64,000 nt of DNA, taken from positions 1 through 64,000 of the forward strand of contig JALNQF010000192.1 in NCBI GenBank assembly GCA_028456385.1. Direction: 5' to 3'. This document shows positions 24,729 through 38,600 of this stretch, piece by piece; the stretch's first letter is position 1; each line of letters opens with the position of its first letter. This DNA comes from Ophiosphaerella korrae (lineage: Eukaryota > Ascomycota > Dothideomycetes > Pleosporales > Phaeosphaeriaceae). The notes beneath the pieces were generated by a model. It saw only the letters and a program-made list of their open reading frames with translations. It made no database searches and was not told where the DNA came from. Position numbers and translations under genes: made by a program.

Positions 24729-25186
24729 TGTTATAGATATAATAGGAGGAATTAAGATAGAGCTAATTAGTCCTAATCTAGATACTAACAAAATATAGGA
24801 GGAGCGGGGTAGCAACCCTAATTAGGAAGCTACCTATAATTAGGACACGTAGCAGTAATCTATAAACACGTACAATAGATTAGTAGTAATCTATAATAAC
24901 GTATAATAGATTAGAGTAATCTATAATTACGTATAATAGATTAGTAGTAATCTATAAGGTTATATAAATAGATTACTAGAAGTATATAGGTACTATAATG
25001 CGTATTATTAGGATAGTATTAGTAATTTAATCCTTAAACTATAGAACGCTAATATAAGATAGTTATAAAATATCTTCTATTATTATTAGTTATTATAGAT
25101 TACTTACACGAGCCTTACTATTAACTTATAATCTACTAACCCTTATAATATAGGATACTATAGTCGACGATAGTAAGCCTATTATA
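24729..25186 (+). repeat. 5' LTR of element 2
   Basis: 458 bp, TGTTATAGA to GCCTATTATA. Positions 24,850-24,990 hold about four imperfect copies of a unit of roughly 30 bp (AGTAATCTATAA, spacer, GTATAATAGATT), also present in the 3' LTR at about 31,455-31,590. Confidence 0.92.
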
Positions 25187-25187
25187 C

Positions 25188-28100
25188 CTTACTAATTTAG
25201 TTATTACAAGAAGTAAAGCCTAAGTAGTATATAGTCTAGCTAATATAATAGTAGAAGGTTTAATTAAAGTAGCTAAGTTACTTATAAGTAGTTATAAGTT
25301 AGATAACACTATATAGAGAGGAATTAGAGAATATATAAACAACTTAATTTCTAAAAAGGAAGATATAAAGATAATAATTAATACCTTAGAAACCTAAAAT
25401 AAAGAGCTCTAGGAGCACGCAAAACAAAATAAAGCCTAAATTAAAGTAGTTATTAAAGGATAGAACTAGATAGAGTTAATTATATAACGCCTAGAGATAA
25501 GTACAATAAAGAAACTACTAAAGATACCTATACTTAAGAAGTTTAATAAAATAAGGGAAAACTTAAGACCCTTTATAGTATTAGTATAACTCTAGATTAA
25601 TATACAAGTACTATACTTTAATAGAGAAGATAAGAAAGTAATATATATTAGAATACACCTTAAAGGAGATGTAATAAGATAGTTTAAACCTTACTAGATA
25701 GACTATACAATATATACTTTAATAAACTAGAAGGATAAAATAAGAGCTATCTTTAGAAGTTATAAATACTTTACTAGATAAATAATAGTAGTATTTAGGA
25801 ATATAGATATTACCTAATAAGCTAAAGAAAGGCTTAAGAAGCTTATATAGAATAAAAGTATTTCTAAATATATATTATAGTTTAAATAACTATTATAAAA
25901 TATAGAATAGAATAAGCTATCTCTAATATTACAATTTAAACAAGGACTAAACTAGAAAATACGATACAAAATAATATATATAGAAAAACTAAGAATACTA
26001 GAAGCTCTAAAGTAATAGGTAATATAAATTAACGACGATTTCTAAGAATAGAAGAAAAATAAATATAGAGGTTATACCTAGAGCTATAACAAGAGAGACC
26101 TTATAGTCCTTAATACTAATAAAGATAGAAAGAAAAGAAAGAATAAAGACTTTATATACTCTAATTATAGTAAACTAGGCTACTACGTAAAGAACTACTA
26201 TATAAAATAGAAAAAAGATATAGTATATTATAAATATAAAAAACTAGGATACTTTATAAAAGATTATAGAAGTAAAAATCCTAAGAAAGATAAAGAAGCC
26301 TAGTTAAAGATAACTTAAGGTAAAAAGGAATTACTAAAAGTATAAGCTAAACCTTAGGAGAGGGTAGCTAGGAGTAGGTAATTTTAATATAAAATACTCT
26401 ATTAGGCCTATTATTATAATAATAACTATAATATATATCTTTCTAGTAAAGAAGAAGTAGGATAGTTTCTATAAAAATATAAGAGAGTAGCTATAATAAA
26501 AGAAGATAGAATAAAAGCGTAGCTAAAAGAGATAGCTTATATAATAGACTTACTAGTAGAAGATCTAGAAGAGGAAGAGCCCTAGACCCTATTAATCTAG
26601 GCTAAAGGACTAGCACTAGATAAAGAGACTACTATAGTTTCTTTTAAAGAACTAAGAGGAAGTAAGAAATAAGTTAACGTAAGAGATATAAAGTATATCT
26701 AGTTAAATATATATAGCTATAATAGCTATATAATAATAGATATGTTAGAATAAAATAAAAATTAGAAATTCGTTTAGAAATACTTACTAGTTATAAGTAT
26801 AGAGGAAGCGTATAAAGACTAGAAAGAACGTAATCCTAGAGTAATAAGGTTTACGATATTTTAACAATAGATAGAGTAATATATAGTTATAGTAGGAAGA
26901 ATACTTATATAAAGGAAGTAGTAGTACCTTGTAAAAAAAACGCAATTGATTAACAAAGCTTATATACTATAACTACTAGTAATATACTATATCCTAATAA
27001 CTAAAAGACCTAGTATAGATAAGTACTAGATAGGGGATAATAAGAGAATAGACCTAGAACATCTAGTATATCTAGAAATCTCATAGGTATTATATTTAAA
27101 TATATACTACTACTTATATAGAGAAGAGAAAGTATAAAACTATATATAACTAAAAAGAGTATAAGACTATATAAAAGTAATCCTAAAGAAAGAAATTAAA
27201 GGTTAAGAAATAATCTAAATACCTAACAAATAATATATATTAATTAGACTAGGACTAAAGCTATTAAAAGAATGTATTAAAGAAATATAGCTATAGTACA
27301 AGTGTATATATAATAAATATCTAAAACACAAGAATTAAAAACGTAAAATAGGGTAGTAGCCCTAGAAGGATAGATAATTTAAAGAAAAACCTAAGTAAGA
27401 AAAGCTATAAAGGATAATAGGCTTACACGTTATAAAAATAGGTATATACTAAGGACAAAGAATATAAATTATAATTAATAGTAGAGCTATAAGGAACTTT
27501 ATATCTAAAAAGTTTATAGAAAACTAAAGAATAAACTATATAATAAAGAAATACTCTTAATAACTAAGTATAATTAAAGGAAAACTATTCTAGGAACCTA
27601 TTAGGTTTAAAATAGTACCTTTGATACTAAGATTAGAAGGACTAGAGATTAAAAACATAGTTATAGATATAATAACAATTAATAATAAACAAGACGTAAT
27701 ACTAGGTATACTATAGTTACAACTAGCTAACCTAAGAATTAATTAGAAAATAGAAAAAATTAGTTACTCTAAAAAAGATATATTAAAAGCTAATATAAGT
27801 ATATATAAAGGATAGTTTCTAAAAGAATATAAAAAGTAGGAGAAATAACTTATTAAACTAGATAACTACCTTCTAGAACATTAACTATAGAATTTAGCAA
27901 TAGAACTAGAAGAAGGAAAAAACGTAAGATAGAGCCTAGTTTATAGAAAAATAGAAGAAGAATCTAAGATTAAACAAGTATTTATATAAAATGTAGTTAA
28001 GAAAAGATAGATATAAAAATCTAAATCCTTAGTAGTATATAGACTTATCTTTGTAGATAAGAAAGCAATAGATAAAAATTAACCTTACGTAGATTTTAGA

Positions 28101-30685
28101 AAAAAAACGCAATTATAAACAAAAACTAGTACCCTTTACTATAAATAGATAAAATACAAGATAAGCTATAGAAAGTATAAATCTTTACTAAATTAGATAT
28201 CTAAAACGCCTACTATTAGATTAGAATTAAAGAAGGAGATAAATAGAAAATTATATTTAGAACGTAGTATAAACTATATAAATACTTAGTTATACTATTT
28301 AGACTAATAAACGCACTAGTAGCGTTCTAAGAAAGAATTAATATAGTACTAAGAGAGTACTTAGACGTCTTTATATTTGTATACCTAGATAATATCCTTA
28401 TATTCTCTAAAATAGAGAAATAATATATATAGTATATATATAAAGTGCTAGAAAAGCGAGTAGAAAGTAAATTATTTCTTAAGATAAGAAAGTACAAATT
28501 TTATATAAAAGAAATAGACTTCCTTAGATTTATTATAGAACTAAGAAAAATTAGGATTAACATAAATAAGATTAAAACAATTTAAGAATAGCTAACGCTA
28601 AGGAACCTATAAGAAGTATAATAGTTTTACAGACTAGTAAACTTCTATAGAAAGCTAATAATTAATTAGTCTAAGTTAATAGAACTATTAATAAATCTTA
28701 TAATAAAAGATATACTATTTAAAAAGACTAAGGAATATAAAGAAGTATTTAATTAAATTAAGTAGAGATTTATAGAAAACCTAGTTATAAGAATATATAA
28801 CTTAGACCTACCTATAATAGTAAAGACAGACGTATCTAATTTAGTCTATAGAATAGTACTAATATAGGAAGACTAAGATATAAAGTAAGAATACTTAGTT
28901 AAGTACTTCTCTAAGAAAATAAAGCTAGTAGAGCTTAACTACCTAATCTATAATAAGGAGATACTAGTAATCTATAAAGTATTTAAATAATAGAGAGTAT
29001 ATTTATAAAGAGTAAAATACTAAACAAAGGTCTACACTAACTATAAGAACTTTATAAGATTTATAATAAATAAAGACTTGTTATAATACTATATAAGATA
29101 GTAAGAGTTTCTATTAATATTTAATATAGAAATAATATATACTAAGGGTAAAGACAACTAATTTATAGATACTCTAAGTAGAAGACTAGACTTATTAGAA
29201 GAAGTAAACGTAACTAGTATAGTTCTAATTAAGAATAAAGAGAGATACTTAACCCTAAATATACCTAAGATAGCTATAATACTTAAGAGAAGAAGTAGAA
29301 AGCTAGATAAATAGATTTAAAAAGAAATAAGATAAGCCTCTAAAGAAATAGAAAAACTTAAAATCTAAGAAAGATTTATAAAAGCCTATAGAAAAATATA
29401 TATTCTAAGGAAAATATAAAGAGAGTTTATATAATAATTCTATAAACTATTAGTATATAGATACTAAGGTATTAACAAAATATTATATAGACTCTTAAAA
29501 GACTATTATATTCTAAAAGTAAGATAACTAGTAACTAAAGTACTACAAGAATATATAGAATACTATAGAAATAAGTATAATAGACACGTACTATATAGGA
29601 TACTACAACTAGTTAAAATACTAGAAAGACTATAAGAAGTTATTACAATAGACTATATTATAAAGTTACTAAAGTCTAAAGAACTAATATTAGGAGTTAA
29701 ATATAATAGAATTCTAATAATAGTAGACAAGCTTATAAAGTACTTATACTTTAGACTATATAAAGAAAAAAGTAGAATAGATATTACTATATACTAGGTT
29801 CAAGAAACTATAATTAGCTAATATAGTATTCTAGATAAGATTATTATAGATAAAGATATACAATTTATATTAAAACTATAGGGAATAATATTAGCACAAT
29901 TAGGAATCTAATATACAATATTAATAGTAAACTATCTATACATAGATAGATAATTAGAACGTATAAACTAAATAGTAGAATAATACTTAAAACACTACTT
30001 TAACTACAATTAGAATAATTAGGTATAGTTACTACCTATAGTATAATTAGCATATAATAGCGTAAAGAATATAGTAATAAGAGTATTACTCTTCTTTACA
30101 AACTATAGATTTAATCCTAATATATATAGGATACTAAATAACTAAATATCTTAGTCTTTTAGAGGAGAAAACTTTATAAATAGACTTAAGGATATATATA
30201 ATTAACTATAATAAGATATAGAATTCTTATAAGATTAAATAGCAAAGTACTATAATAAAAAATACTAAGAAAGACCTTAATTTAGAGAAAGAGAAAAAGT
30301 ATAGTTAGTACGCAAAAATATTAAAAGTAAATAGTTAAGTTTTAAATTAGACTACGTTAAAATAAGACTATACAAAGTTAAGAAAAGAGTTACACTAGTT
30401 ATAATTAAATTAAAACTACTAAATAAAATAAAGATATACTTAATATTCTACGTAGTACTACTTAAAAAAGTACTACAAGAAGTAGAACTACTAGTATACA
30501 AAGTAGACACGTATAGAGAATAAAAGGAATAGGAAGTTAAAGAAATCTTATAGTACTAGTTCTATAATAGAAAGAACTACTACCTAGTAAAATAGATAAG
30601 TATAGACAAGAAAGGAAAACTATAGGAAGAGATATAGAAACTAGAAGACAATCTTAACTACTATAAGAAACTAGAGGAGTACTAA
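25188..30685 (+). pseudogene. Gag-Pol polyprotein of element 2, RIP-inactivated
   Basis: Collinear with element 1 over its full length: gag about 25,340-26,140, zinc knuckle region about 26,150-26,290 with Cys replaced by Tyr, protease remnant near 27,475 (Asn-Ser-Arg-Ala), RT about 27,950-28,600 with the YLDD motif reading YLDN near 28,381, RNase H about 28,800-29,170, integrase about 29,450-30,250, and chromodomain about 30,530-30,685. The aligned comparison with element 1 shows TpG changed to TpA and CpA changed to TpA at many sites. Not functional. Confidence 0.83.
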
Positions 30686-30699
30686 AGTTAAAACCCTCT

Positions 30700-31330
30700 A
30701 GACTACTTAGTAGTAAATAGAGAAGATCTGCGCTACTAGCAACAAGTAGAGAGGCGCTAGACGCGCCTAATATAGTAAGAACCTAAGTAGCCTATATTAT
30801 AAACTTAAAGTCTAATTTAGACTCTAAGAGAATAGCTTATATAATAGATTTCTTATTATTTAAAGCTTTTATCTTATAAAGATAAATAAGACAAGTATAA
30901 TTTTTTACTTATATACTTAGAATCTAATTACGTTTCTTTTTAACTTCTACAATCTATAATAATAGTTTTTCTTAAGCCTAGTTAATAGCTCTCCCTATTA
31001 AATATAAGTATAGATACGTAAATAAGTATTTTTAACCTATAGTCTATAAAGGATACGCTAGATAAGTTATAAAACAAATAAGTATTAGTATAAATATATA
31101 CTTTATAAGCCTTACTATACTTTAAGGAAAAGTAAACTAAAGGAGGATTAGAAGACTTATAACAAGAATAAAGAAATATCTTAATACTATAACGTAATAC
31201 GTAATTAGCTAATTAAAGACATTAAAGAGTAGATTTAGTAAGTATAGAGTTAAGTAATAAAGAACTTTATATTAATAAAGAAATAGGATTAATAACCTTA
31301 GCCTTAGAGTAAAGAAATAAGAATCTACTT
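30700..31330 (-). pseudogene. Antisense frame remnant in 3' region of element 2
   Basis: Same position and text order as the antisense frame of element 1 (for example the TTTCTTATTATTTAAAG segment at about 30,849), but with many stops. No separate function can be inferred. Confidence 0.3.
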
Positions 31331-31344
31331 AGAAGGGGAGATAG
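31331..31344 (+). other. Polypurine tract of element 2
   Basis: AGAAGGGGAGATAG directly before the 3' LTR. Confidence 0.75.
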
Positions 31345-31687
31345 TATTGTAGATATAATAGGAGAAATCGATATAGAGCTAATTAGTCCTAATCTAGATA
31401 CTAACAAAGTATAAGAGGAGCGAGGTAGTAACCCTAATTAGGAAGCTACCTATAATTAGGACACGTAGTAGTAATCTATAAACACGTACAATAGATTAGT
31501 AGTAATCTATAATAATATATAATAGATTAAAGTAATTTATAATTACGTATAATAGATTAGTAGTAATCTATAAGGTTATATAAATAGATTACTAGAAGTA
31601 TATAAGTACTATAATACGTATTATTAAGATAGTATTAGGAATTTAATCCTTTAACTATAGAATACTAATACAAGATAGTTATAAAAC
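31345..31687 (+). repeat. 3' LTR of element 2, first part
   Basis: First 343 bp of the 3' LTR, split by element 3 inside GTTGCAAAACATCTTC (text as in element 1). AAAAC at 31,683-31,687 is the target duplication. Confidence 0.92.
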
Positions 31688-31920
31688 TATAAAGAGTATT
31701 TAGTAAGAGTTAGATATAATAGAATAATAGGTATATTAATAAAGTAAGATAAATCCTCAAGAGATATATAGGCTTATAAAAGTATTTATATATCTAAAGA
31801 GCGTATGTAATCCTAAGTAGCTCTAAGGGTAATCCTAGGGGTACCTAAAGAGCTTAAAGGGAGGTTTAAAAGGAGAAGCTTAAAGAGAAGTTTTAAGTAA
31901 AGGGAAAAGTACCTATAATA
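31688..31920 (-). repeat. 3' LTR of element 3
   Basis: 233 bp, TATAAAGAG to ACCTATAATA. It matches 39,475-39,707 with scattered, mostly transition differences. Contains AATCCTAGGGGTACC. Confidence 0.92.
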
Positions 31921-31924
31921 ATAG

Positions 31925-31938
31925 CCCTCCCTTCTCTT
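31925..31938 (-). other. Polypurine tract of element 3
   Basis: CCCTCCCTTCTCTT on the plus strand, four bases inside the 3' LTR. Confidence 0.75.
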
Positions 31939-32689
31939 ACGCTACGTCTCGAAGCGTAGAGCTCTATGCCTTTAAGTACGTACAGTATCTAATTCTATCT
32001 AGTTATCTAGCTCTAGAGCTACTCTATTAGCTATCTATAACTTAACTTATTCTATACTACTAGATTAAATGTAATTAAAAAAGAGGTATAGTATACTAAA
32101 TAGATTTACTTAGTATAGAATTGTATATATATTAGATACCTATAGTAAGCCTAGGGCTAGCCTATAGCTAACTAAAGGTTGCTTAAAAAGTACTCCTAAC
32201 GCTAGGTTCCTAGTACCTAGGTCTAAGATTTGTTACGTAATAGCTATCTTACTACAATTGTAGGGTTTACCTATTAGATTAGTACTTAGGAACTAGACTA
32301 CTCTATTAGGGCTCTAAGTAGGGCCTAAGGGCTACCCTCTATTTATAGTACGTTTTTAATTCTTTAAAATATAAAGTTATAATATATTTTTAATAAGATT
32401 TATAGTATATTATAAACTATTTTATATTATTAGATTCTTATTTAAAGTAAGATTATAGTCTAATTTATAGTAATTATAGGCTAAGGTTTTAACTTATAAG
32501 GTATTAGGTTTAAATTACTTAATAGTTCTAAGTAAATAAGGTTATACCTTTACTTATTAAACGCGAGGTAGTCTACTACTACTCTAGTACTAGCGCGTTA
32601 GGGTTACTTAAAGGTAGATATAAAGGAGCTACCTCTCTTAGTTACTTTATCTTTTTATTTTTATTACTTCTTCTCTCTTATTACTTATT

Positions 32690-33330
32690 ATATCGTCTAC
32701 TATACTTTCTTTAGTCTCTAATAAAGCTATCCCTAACTACGTCTACGCTCTTGCTAAGAACTTTACTACCTAGCCTAATCTAGTAAGGTTCTAGTATATA
32801 GCTTATCTTAAAGGCTTTATAACTTCTAGTAAATCTAACCCTAATAGTAGCTTTAAGAGCTTTGTAATAACTATTTATAAGGAGTAGTACTATATTTATA
32901 GTAGTAACTTTAGTGTGTATAATACCTACAAGAGAGCTTATAAGAGTAAATACGTTCTAGTAAGTACTTTACTTTCTTAGTCTAATCTAATACTAATCTA
33001 CTTAGGTACTACTAGAGTTCTATTATACTATTAACGTTTTTAAGTATATTATCGCGTCCGCTAACTATTAATATAACTACGCTACTATTATAGTTAAATA
33101 TAAAGATGTAACCCTTAATAAAGTCTTTAATAAGCCTACTAATAATACTTATACTTACTAGAGTAAAGCCTAGGCCTATATTAAGAAGTTAGTAGAAGCC
33201 TTTAATAGTTACAATAAGGCTCTTACTTATAAGAAGAAGAAGCTTAGTAGTAATAAGGTATCTTAGTATAATACTCGCTAAGTTTCTTATAAGTATAACC
33301 TTAAACGTTATAAAGTAAGTTCTCTTTTTC
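32690..33330 (+). pseudogene. Antisense reading frame in 3' region of element 3
   Basis: Opposite in strand to pol. It is coding-like in two frames: about 32,720-32,960 (starting SNKAIPNYVYALAKNF) and about 33,040-33,310 (containing VKYKDVTLNKVFNKPTN and a Lys-rich end). TAG and TAA stand where Gln or Trp could have been. I do not recognise the family. It does not resemble the antisense frame of family A. Spurious antisense coding cannot be excluded. Confidence 0.35.
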
Positions 33331-33619
33331 TTCTTTAATTACTAAGCTAATCTTAATATATAGCTTAGTTTAGGGCTTATAAGCTAAGCTACTACTACTA
33401 ATATTATAGTTAATAGGGCTATTAAAGAGAGTTTTAGACGTGCTAGTTCTATAATAGTATAAGAGAAGCGCTAGTACTACTATAGAAATATACTAGATAT
33501 AAAGCTAGTAAATAGTCTATTTATATTACTAACTAAGCCCTTATATCTACTTATAAGCTTTTTAAGCTTAAGTTTATGTCTAAATTTAATACTTAATATA
33601 CTAGAGCGTAATAATTTTA

Positions 33620-36600
33620 AGTAGAGTAGTTTCTTTTAGAGAAATAGTATATTTTTTTAACTTGTATCTTAATTCTTATAAAAATCGCTTTCTAAATTAC
33701 TTTTTAGCTCTCTTTTTTATTACCCTCTCTTTCTAAAGGCAGCCCTAGGCTTTCCTATAGGCGCTTATTATAGTAGATTTTTTATATTCTTCTAATATAG
33801 CTACGCAATAGTCTAGGTTACTAGCTAGCTCCTAAGTAGCTTCTTCTATAGACTAGCCTAGCTATTTTATTAGGTACTCTCTTCCTCTAGCCTTTATATC
33901 TTTATAATCTAAGATTCCTTTAACTTTATAGTAGTCTCCTAACGCAATATTATCTAGGATTTAGATATTACCTAGTTAAAAATTCGCTTCTAGTAATAGC
34001 GTATACTATAGTTTTAATAGAGATATATTAAATATAGGATATATTTAGGCTATTAATAGAGGGAGGTTAAGCTTATATACTAGCTTACCTATCTTTTTAT
34101 TAATTTAAAATAGTCTAAGATATTATATATTGAATTTCTTATATAGGTAGTAAGTAGTAATATTCTTTAATCTTAATATTACTTCCTCGCTTATAGTAAA
34201 GTACTTATTTTCTCTTTTTATATTATACTATTTCTTATTATAAGACTAGGTATACTAGAGACTTACTCTTACTACTTCTTATATTTTAGCTTATTAATTA
34301 AGGCGTCTTATAACTTACTACCTAAGTACTAGGACCTTTTTGTATACGTTCTATTAGGGGTCTAGTCGCCTTAGCTAATATTCGTTAAGAACGCTATTAA
34401 ATCCTTTAAGATCTATACTAAACGCTACGCGTATAAAGCTTTAGCTATATACTAAATACTTCTTTAAATTATAAGTATACTCTACGTATAGGAGTAATAA
34501 TACTTAGTTATCTTACTAGTAATTTATGTAGATCCTTAAGTACGTCTCTAATTCCTAGTTCTACTTTTTAGTCTACCTATCTATTTATAGGTAAAAAGCT
34601 GTACATAATTAATAATTGATTTTAAGGTAATAGTATATATTAGACTAGAATTAGCTTGTAAAGACAGACCTTCTATCTAATAGTAGGGTATCTAGGAGAC
34701 CTTACTTTAAAAAGTATTAATTTATTAATAAATTAGCTACTCTTTATACTATAATTATCTTACTTATAAAGAGGTATTAGATATACTTTGTAAACTAGTC
34801 TATAAGTACTAGAATTAAGTTAAACTTATTCTCTTTTATATCTCTTAAGACTAGTAAGTCTATTACAAAGTCTAATAAAAAGTAATACTATACTATTATA
34901 AGTACTAGTAGTAGTACTAGTATTCTTTAGGGCTTATACCTTTAAATCTTATTTAGTTAATATATAGGGCATCTCTTAATATAGTTATAAATATCTAGGA
35001 GAAGATATAGCTAATAATACTTGCGCTTTAGTAAGTCTATAGTCTTATTAGTCTTATAGTAGCTACCTATTAGGTTATTATAGTTTTTTTATAGGATATT
35101 TTAGTAGAGAGCTCTATTATTAGGAATTTATACTTTCTTACTCTTATATAAGATACTACTAGAGTTAAACTCCTAGTTATAGTTACTCTTCTTTACTCTA
35201 CCTACCTCCTAGAAGCTCTCTACTATATGTATAGGATAGGCTATATCTTTTTCTTATACTTAATAGATAAACTCTATAAGGCGTTCTAGAATTTTTAGAG
35301 TATAGGCGTTTTTATCTTACGTTACTTTACGCGCAAGACTATTTAGAAATAAAATACTATATATTATAGCTCTTATAAGCTCCTCTATAACTTTATAGGT
35401 TTACTTAGCTTTAAATATAATACTTCCTACCTTGTTACTATTAATAGTAGTAGAGGGAGGTGTGCCTAATAGTAACGTATTACTAGGTTCTAATATCTAG
35501 TTAGAGAATTCTATTTTAAGTATATTAGCCTTTTTAGAAGTTTAATAGGTCCCTATAAGGTCCTCCTTAGGGTAGTTATATCCTAATACCTCTTAAAAAT
35601 AGGTATTTAAAGCTTTAGACCTCTAGATAGCCTAGATCTAAAGCTTCTAGTATAGCGTTAGTAATATCGCGTTGTATAACGCTTACTACTCTCTAATAAG
35701 AATACTTTTTGTATAGTTAGGCTACTTTAAAGGCCTATCTACTAGGTTCTCTTATCTTAGTTTATATTTAACCTCGAAATTAAACCTTGTAAGCTCTTCT
35801 ACCTAGTAGGCTTACTTAGGGAAGAGTTCTTTAGTACTTATAAAGTACTATAGATTATTATAATTAGAGAGTACTTAGATTTTTAATAGAGTATATTTAA
35901 GATAGTATTACTATATTTTAAATATTTTAACTATAGTACTTAACTCCTTGTTATACGTATACTATCTTAAAGAAGGTCCTAAGAACTTCTTACTCTAAAA
36001 CGCTACTAGTTTCTAATAGCAATTAGTTACTAACTCTACTATCTAAGGCTAGAGAAGGATTACTACTATAGTAAACTCTAATTCGTCTATTATAACTATT
36101 AAGTCTTTTACTAGGTTAAAGTACTATAGGACTAGAGAGTTTAAAAATTTCTCTTTTAATTAAAGAAACGCTAATTAAACGTTATTAGGCTAACTCTATA
36201 GTTTATACTAGTAAGTAAGGCTTTTCTTTATTTTCTTACGTTTTACTTTAATTAGCTTACCTTTAGAACCTTACTAAGTTAGTAGTAGAGCCTATATAGT
36301 AGTTATATAGTCTACTAAGAGTCTAACTATTTTAGAGTATTTATATATAAACTTCCTATAGAAGTTAGTAAACTTAAGAAAGACTTAAATATCCTTATAG
36401 CTCTCTAGTTCTAGCTACTCTTTAATAGTTTTTACTCTTACTAAGTCTATTACTACTCTTTCTAGAGTAATAATATAGCCTAGGAACTTAACTAATTTAG
36501 TATTAAAGGTGTATTTACTCGCCTTGTAGTAGAGTTCTTATTTAATAAGTCTATCTAGTACTTCTTTAACGTAAGTAATATAATCCTCTTTATTTTTAGA

Positions 36601-38600
36601 GTATATAAAGATATTATCTAAGTAGATAACGTAGATACAGTCTACTAGCCCTCTAAGAGTGTAGTAGATATAGGACTAAAAGGTTATAGGTGTATTTACT
36701 AAACTAAATAGTATAATAAGATATTTAAAATAACTATATCTTGTTTTAAACGCTATCTTCTACTTATTACCTTTCCTAATACGTAGCCTATAATAGGCGT
36801 TACAAAGGTTAAGCTTTAAGAAGATTTTTACCTTTAATAGTTAATCTAATATCTTACTAATAAGAGAGATTAGGTATCTATCTTTAATTATAATCTTATT
36901 TAGGCCTCTATAGTCTACGTAGAGATAAAGAGTACTATCTAACTTTAGGATAAAGAGAATTAGAGTACTTACTAGAGATTTACTTAGGTAGATCTATCTC
37001 TTCTCCTACGCTATATTAAGGTATTCCTAAAGGATATCTAGTTCTTAGCGAGATAGGTTGTATATTAGAATGTTTAGGATCTTCTTACTCTCTTTAATTT
37101 CTATAGCGTAATTGTATTCTCTATAAAGAGTAAGTATCTTTATCTAATTCTTACTAAATACGCGCTACTTATAGTGTAGCTCTTTTAGAATATATATTAT
37201 TTCTTCCTTATTAAACGCGTTATCTACAAACTAGTAACCCTTTAGGCTATTATTAGAAGAGGTCTAGGCCTCCTTTACTAGTAGTTTTAACTATTTAGGA
37301 TCCTTATAATATATACTTACTACTACCTTTTATATTATTTCTTCTAGTAGCTATAATAGTAATAGCGTATCTTTAATATAATGTCTTATCTAATTAATAA
37401 TCTCGTTTATAGTATTCTTTAGCTAAAGTAGATCTTACTTATAGTACTAGGTAGTATCTATAATAGTATCTCTACTAGGTCCCTTCTATATTAATAGTCT
37501 ACTAGGCTCTCCTAATAGTAGCCTAGTAGTAAACTAATAAATATCTTAAGTAACTACGTCTCTTAGTTCTTTATTTAGTACTATATAGACGAGCCTATTA
37601 GGATAGAGAATATATACTTATTCTCCTAGCGTAATATTATTAAATAGCTTTTAAGCACTTACTAAAGTTATTCTTTTATCTTTTAACTCCTTTAGCTACT
37701 ATTAGAAGGTACCTAATAGAAATCTAATCTATAAGTTAGCCTCTCTTAGCTATAGATACCCTAGGATAAAGTTATAAATACTAAAGATTACCTCTAAAAA
37801 GTATTAAAGACTAATATTACGCTTAATTCTTTTATTATCTTTATATATAACTATAAGATTATATACTATATAAATAGCTAGTCGTGTATTATTTAAGAAT
37901 ATAGTTATAGAGATACCCTTTATCTTTATATTTAGGTATACTAAGAGTTTAGCGCTTTCTTTGTTAATTAGGTTTACCTCTACGCCTAAATTACAAAGGG
38001 CCTAGAATACTACTAGGGTTCCTTTAGGGATAAGTATAACTATATTAACTACAATCCTTAAATATTCTTCTTTTGTTTCTTAACCTAGTTGCTAGTAAGA
38101 AAGGTTAGTAACTAAGGCTTCTCTTTTTCTAACTCTAGGTTTTTATTTTTAAATTAAGGTTTCTCTAATTTAAAATCTTTATTCTTCTAGTAAGGCTTAT
38201 AGTGTCCTTTCTAGTTGCTAACTCTTTCTTCTTCTAGCTTTTTAGCTAGGAAACTAGGCTACTACTAGTCCTTTATTAGTTTACCTATAGGTAAAAGTTA
38301 AGACTTCTACTAATCCTATCTTTTATTAAGTGCTTTGTACTCTTAGGTAGGTACTAGACGTTTTCTCTTATAAGGATTTAATTAGGATTAGGTAGATCTA
38401 TCTTCGCTTATATTATAGACTACCTTTAGTTTAGTTATAGTAACTACTATTTCTATATTTTAAAGTACTCTTTTAAAATCCTCTTAGGAGCTAACGTTAT
38501 TTAAACTTCTATTACGTTAGATCTTAGTTTAATACGCTTTAGGTATCTTTAACTAGATATATAAGATCTTTAGTTTATTGTTATTATTAAGCTTAATAAA
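33620..38600 (-). pseudogene. Pol of element 3 (RT, RNase H, integrase, chromodomain), RIP-inactivated
   Basis: Minus strand. RT shows LYVDYRGLN near 36,905 and a YLDD-type motif (second Asp now Asn) near 36,620. RNase H follows at about 36,200-35,800 and integrase at about 35,500-34,400. A chromodomain at about 33,950-33,780 reads EYLIK-x-LG-x-SIEEAT, with Trp codons now stop codons; this is the characteristic YLVKW-x-G-x-EATWE region. Stops are at former Trp and Gln codons. Upstream of RT a protease region is expected near 38,000 but I could not place its active site. Confidence 0.78.
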
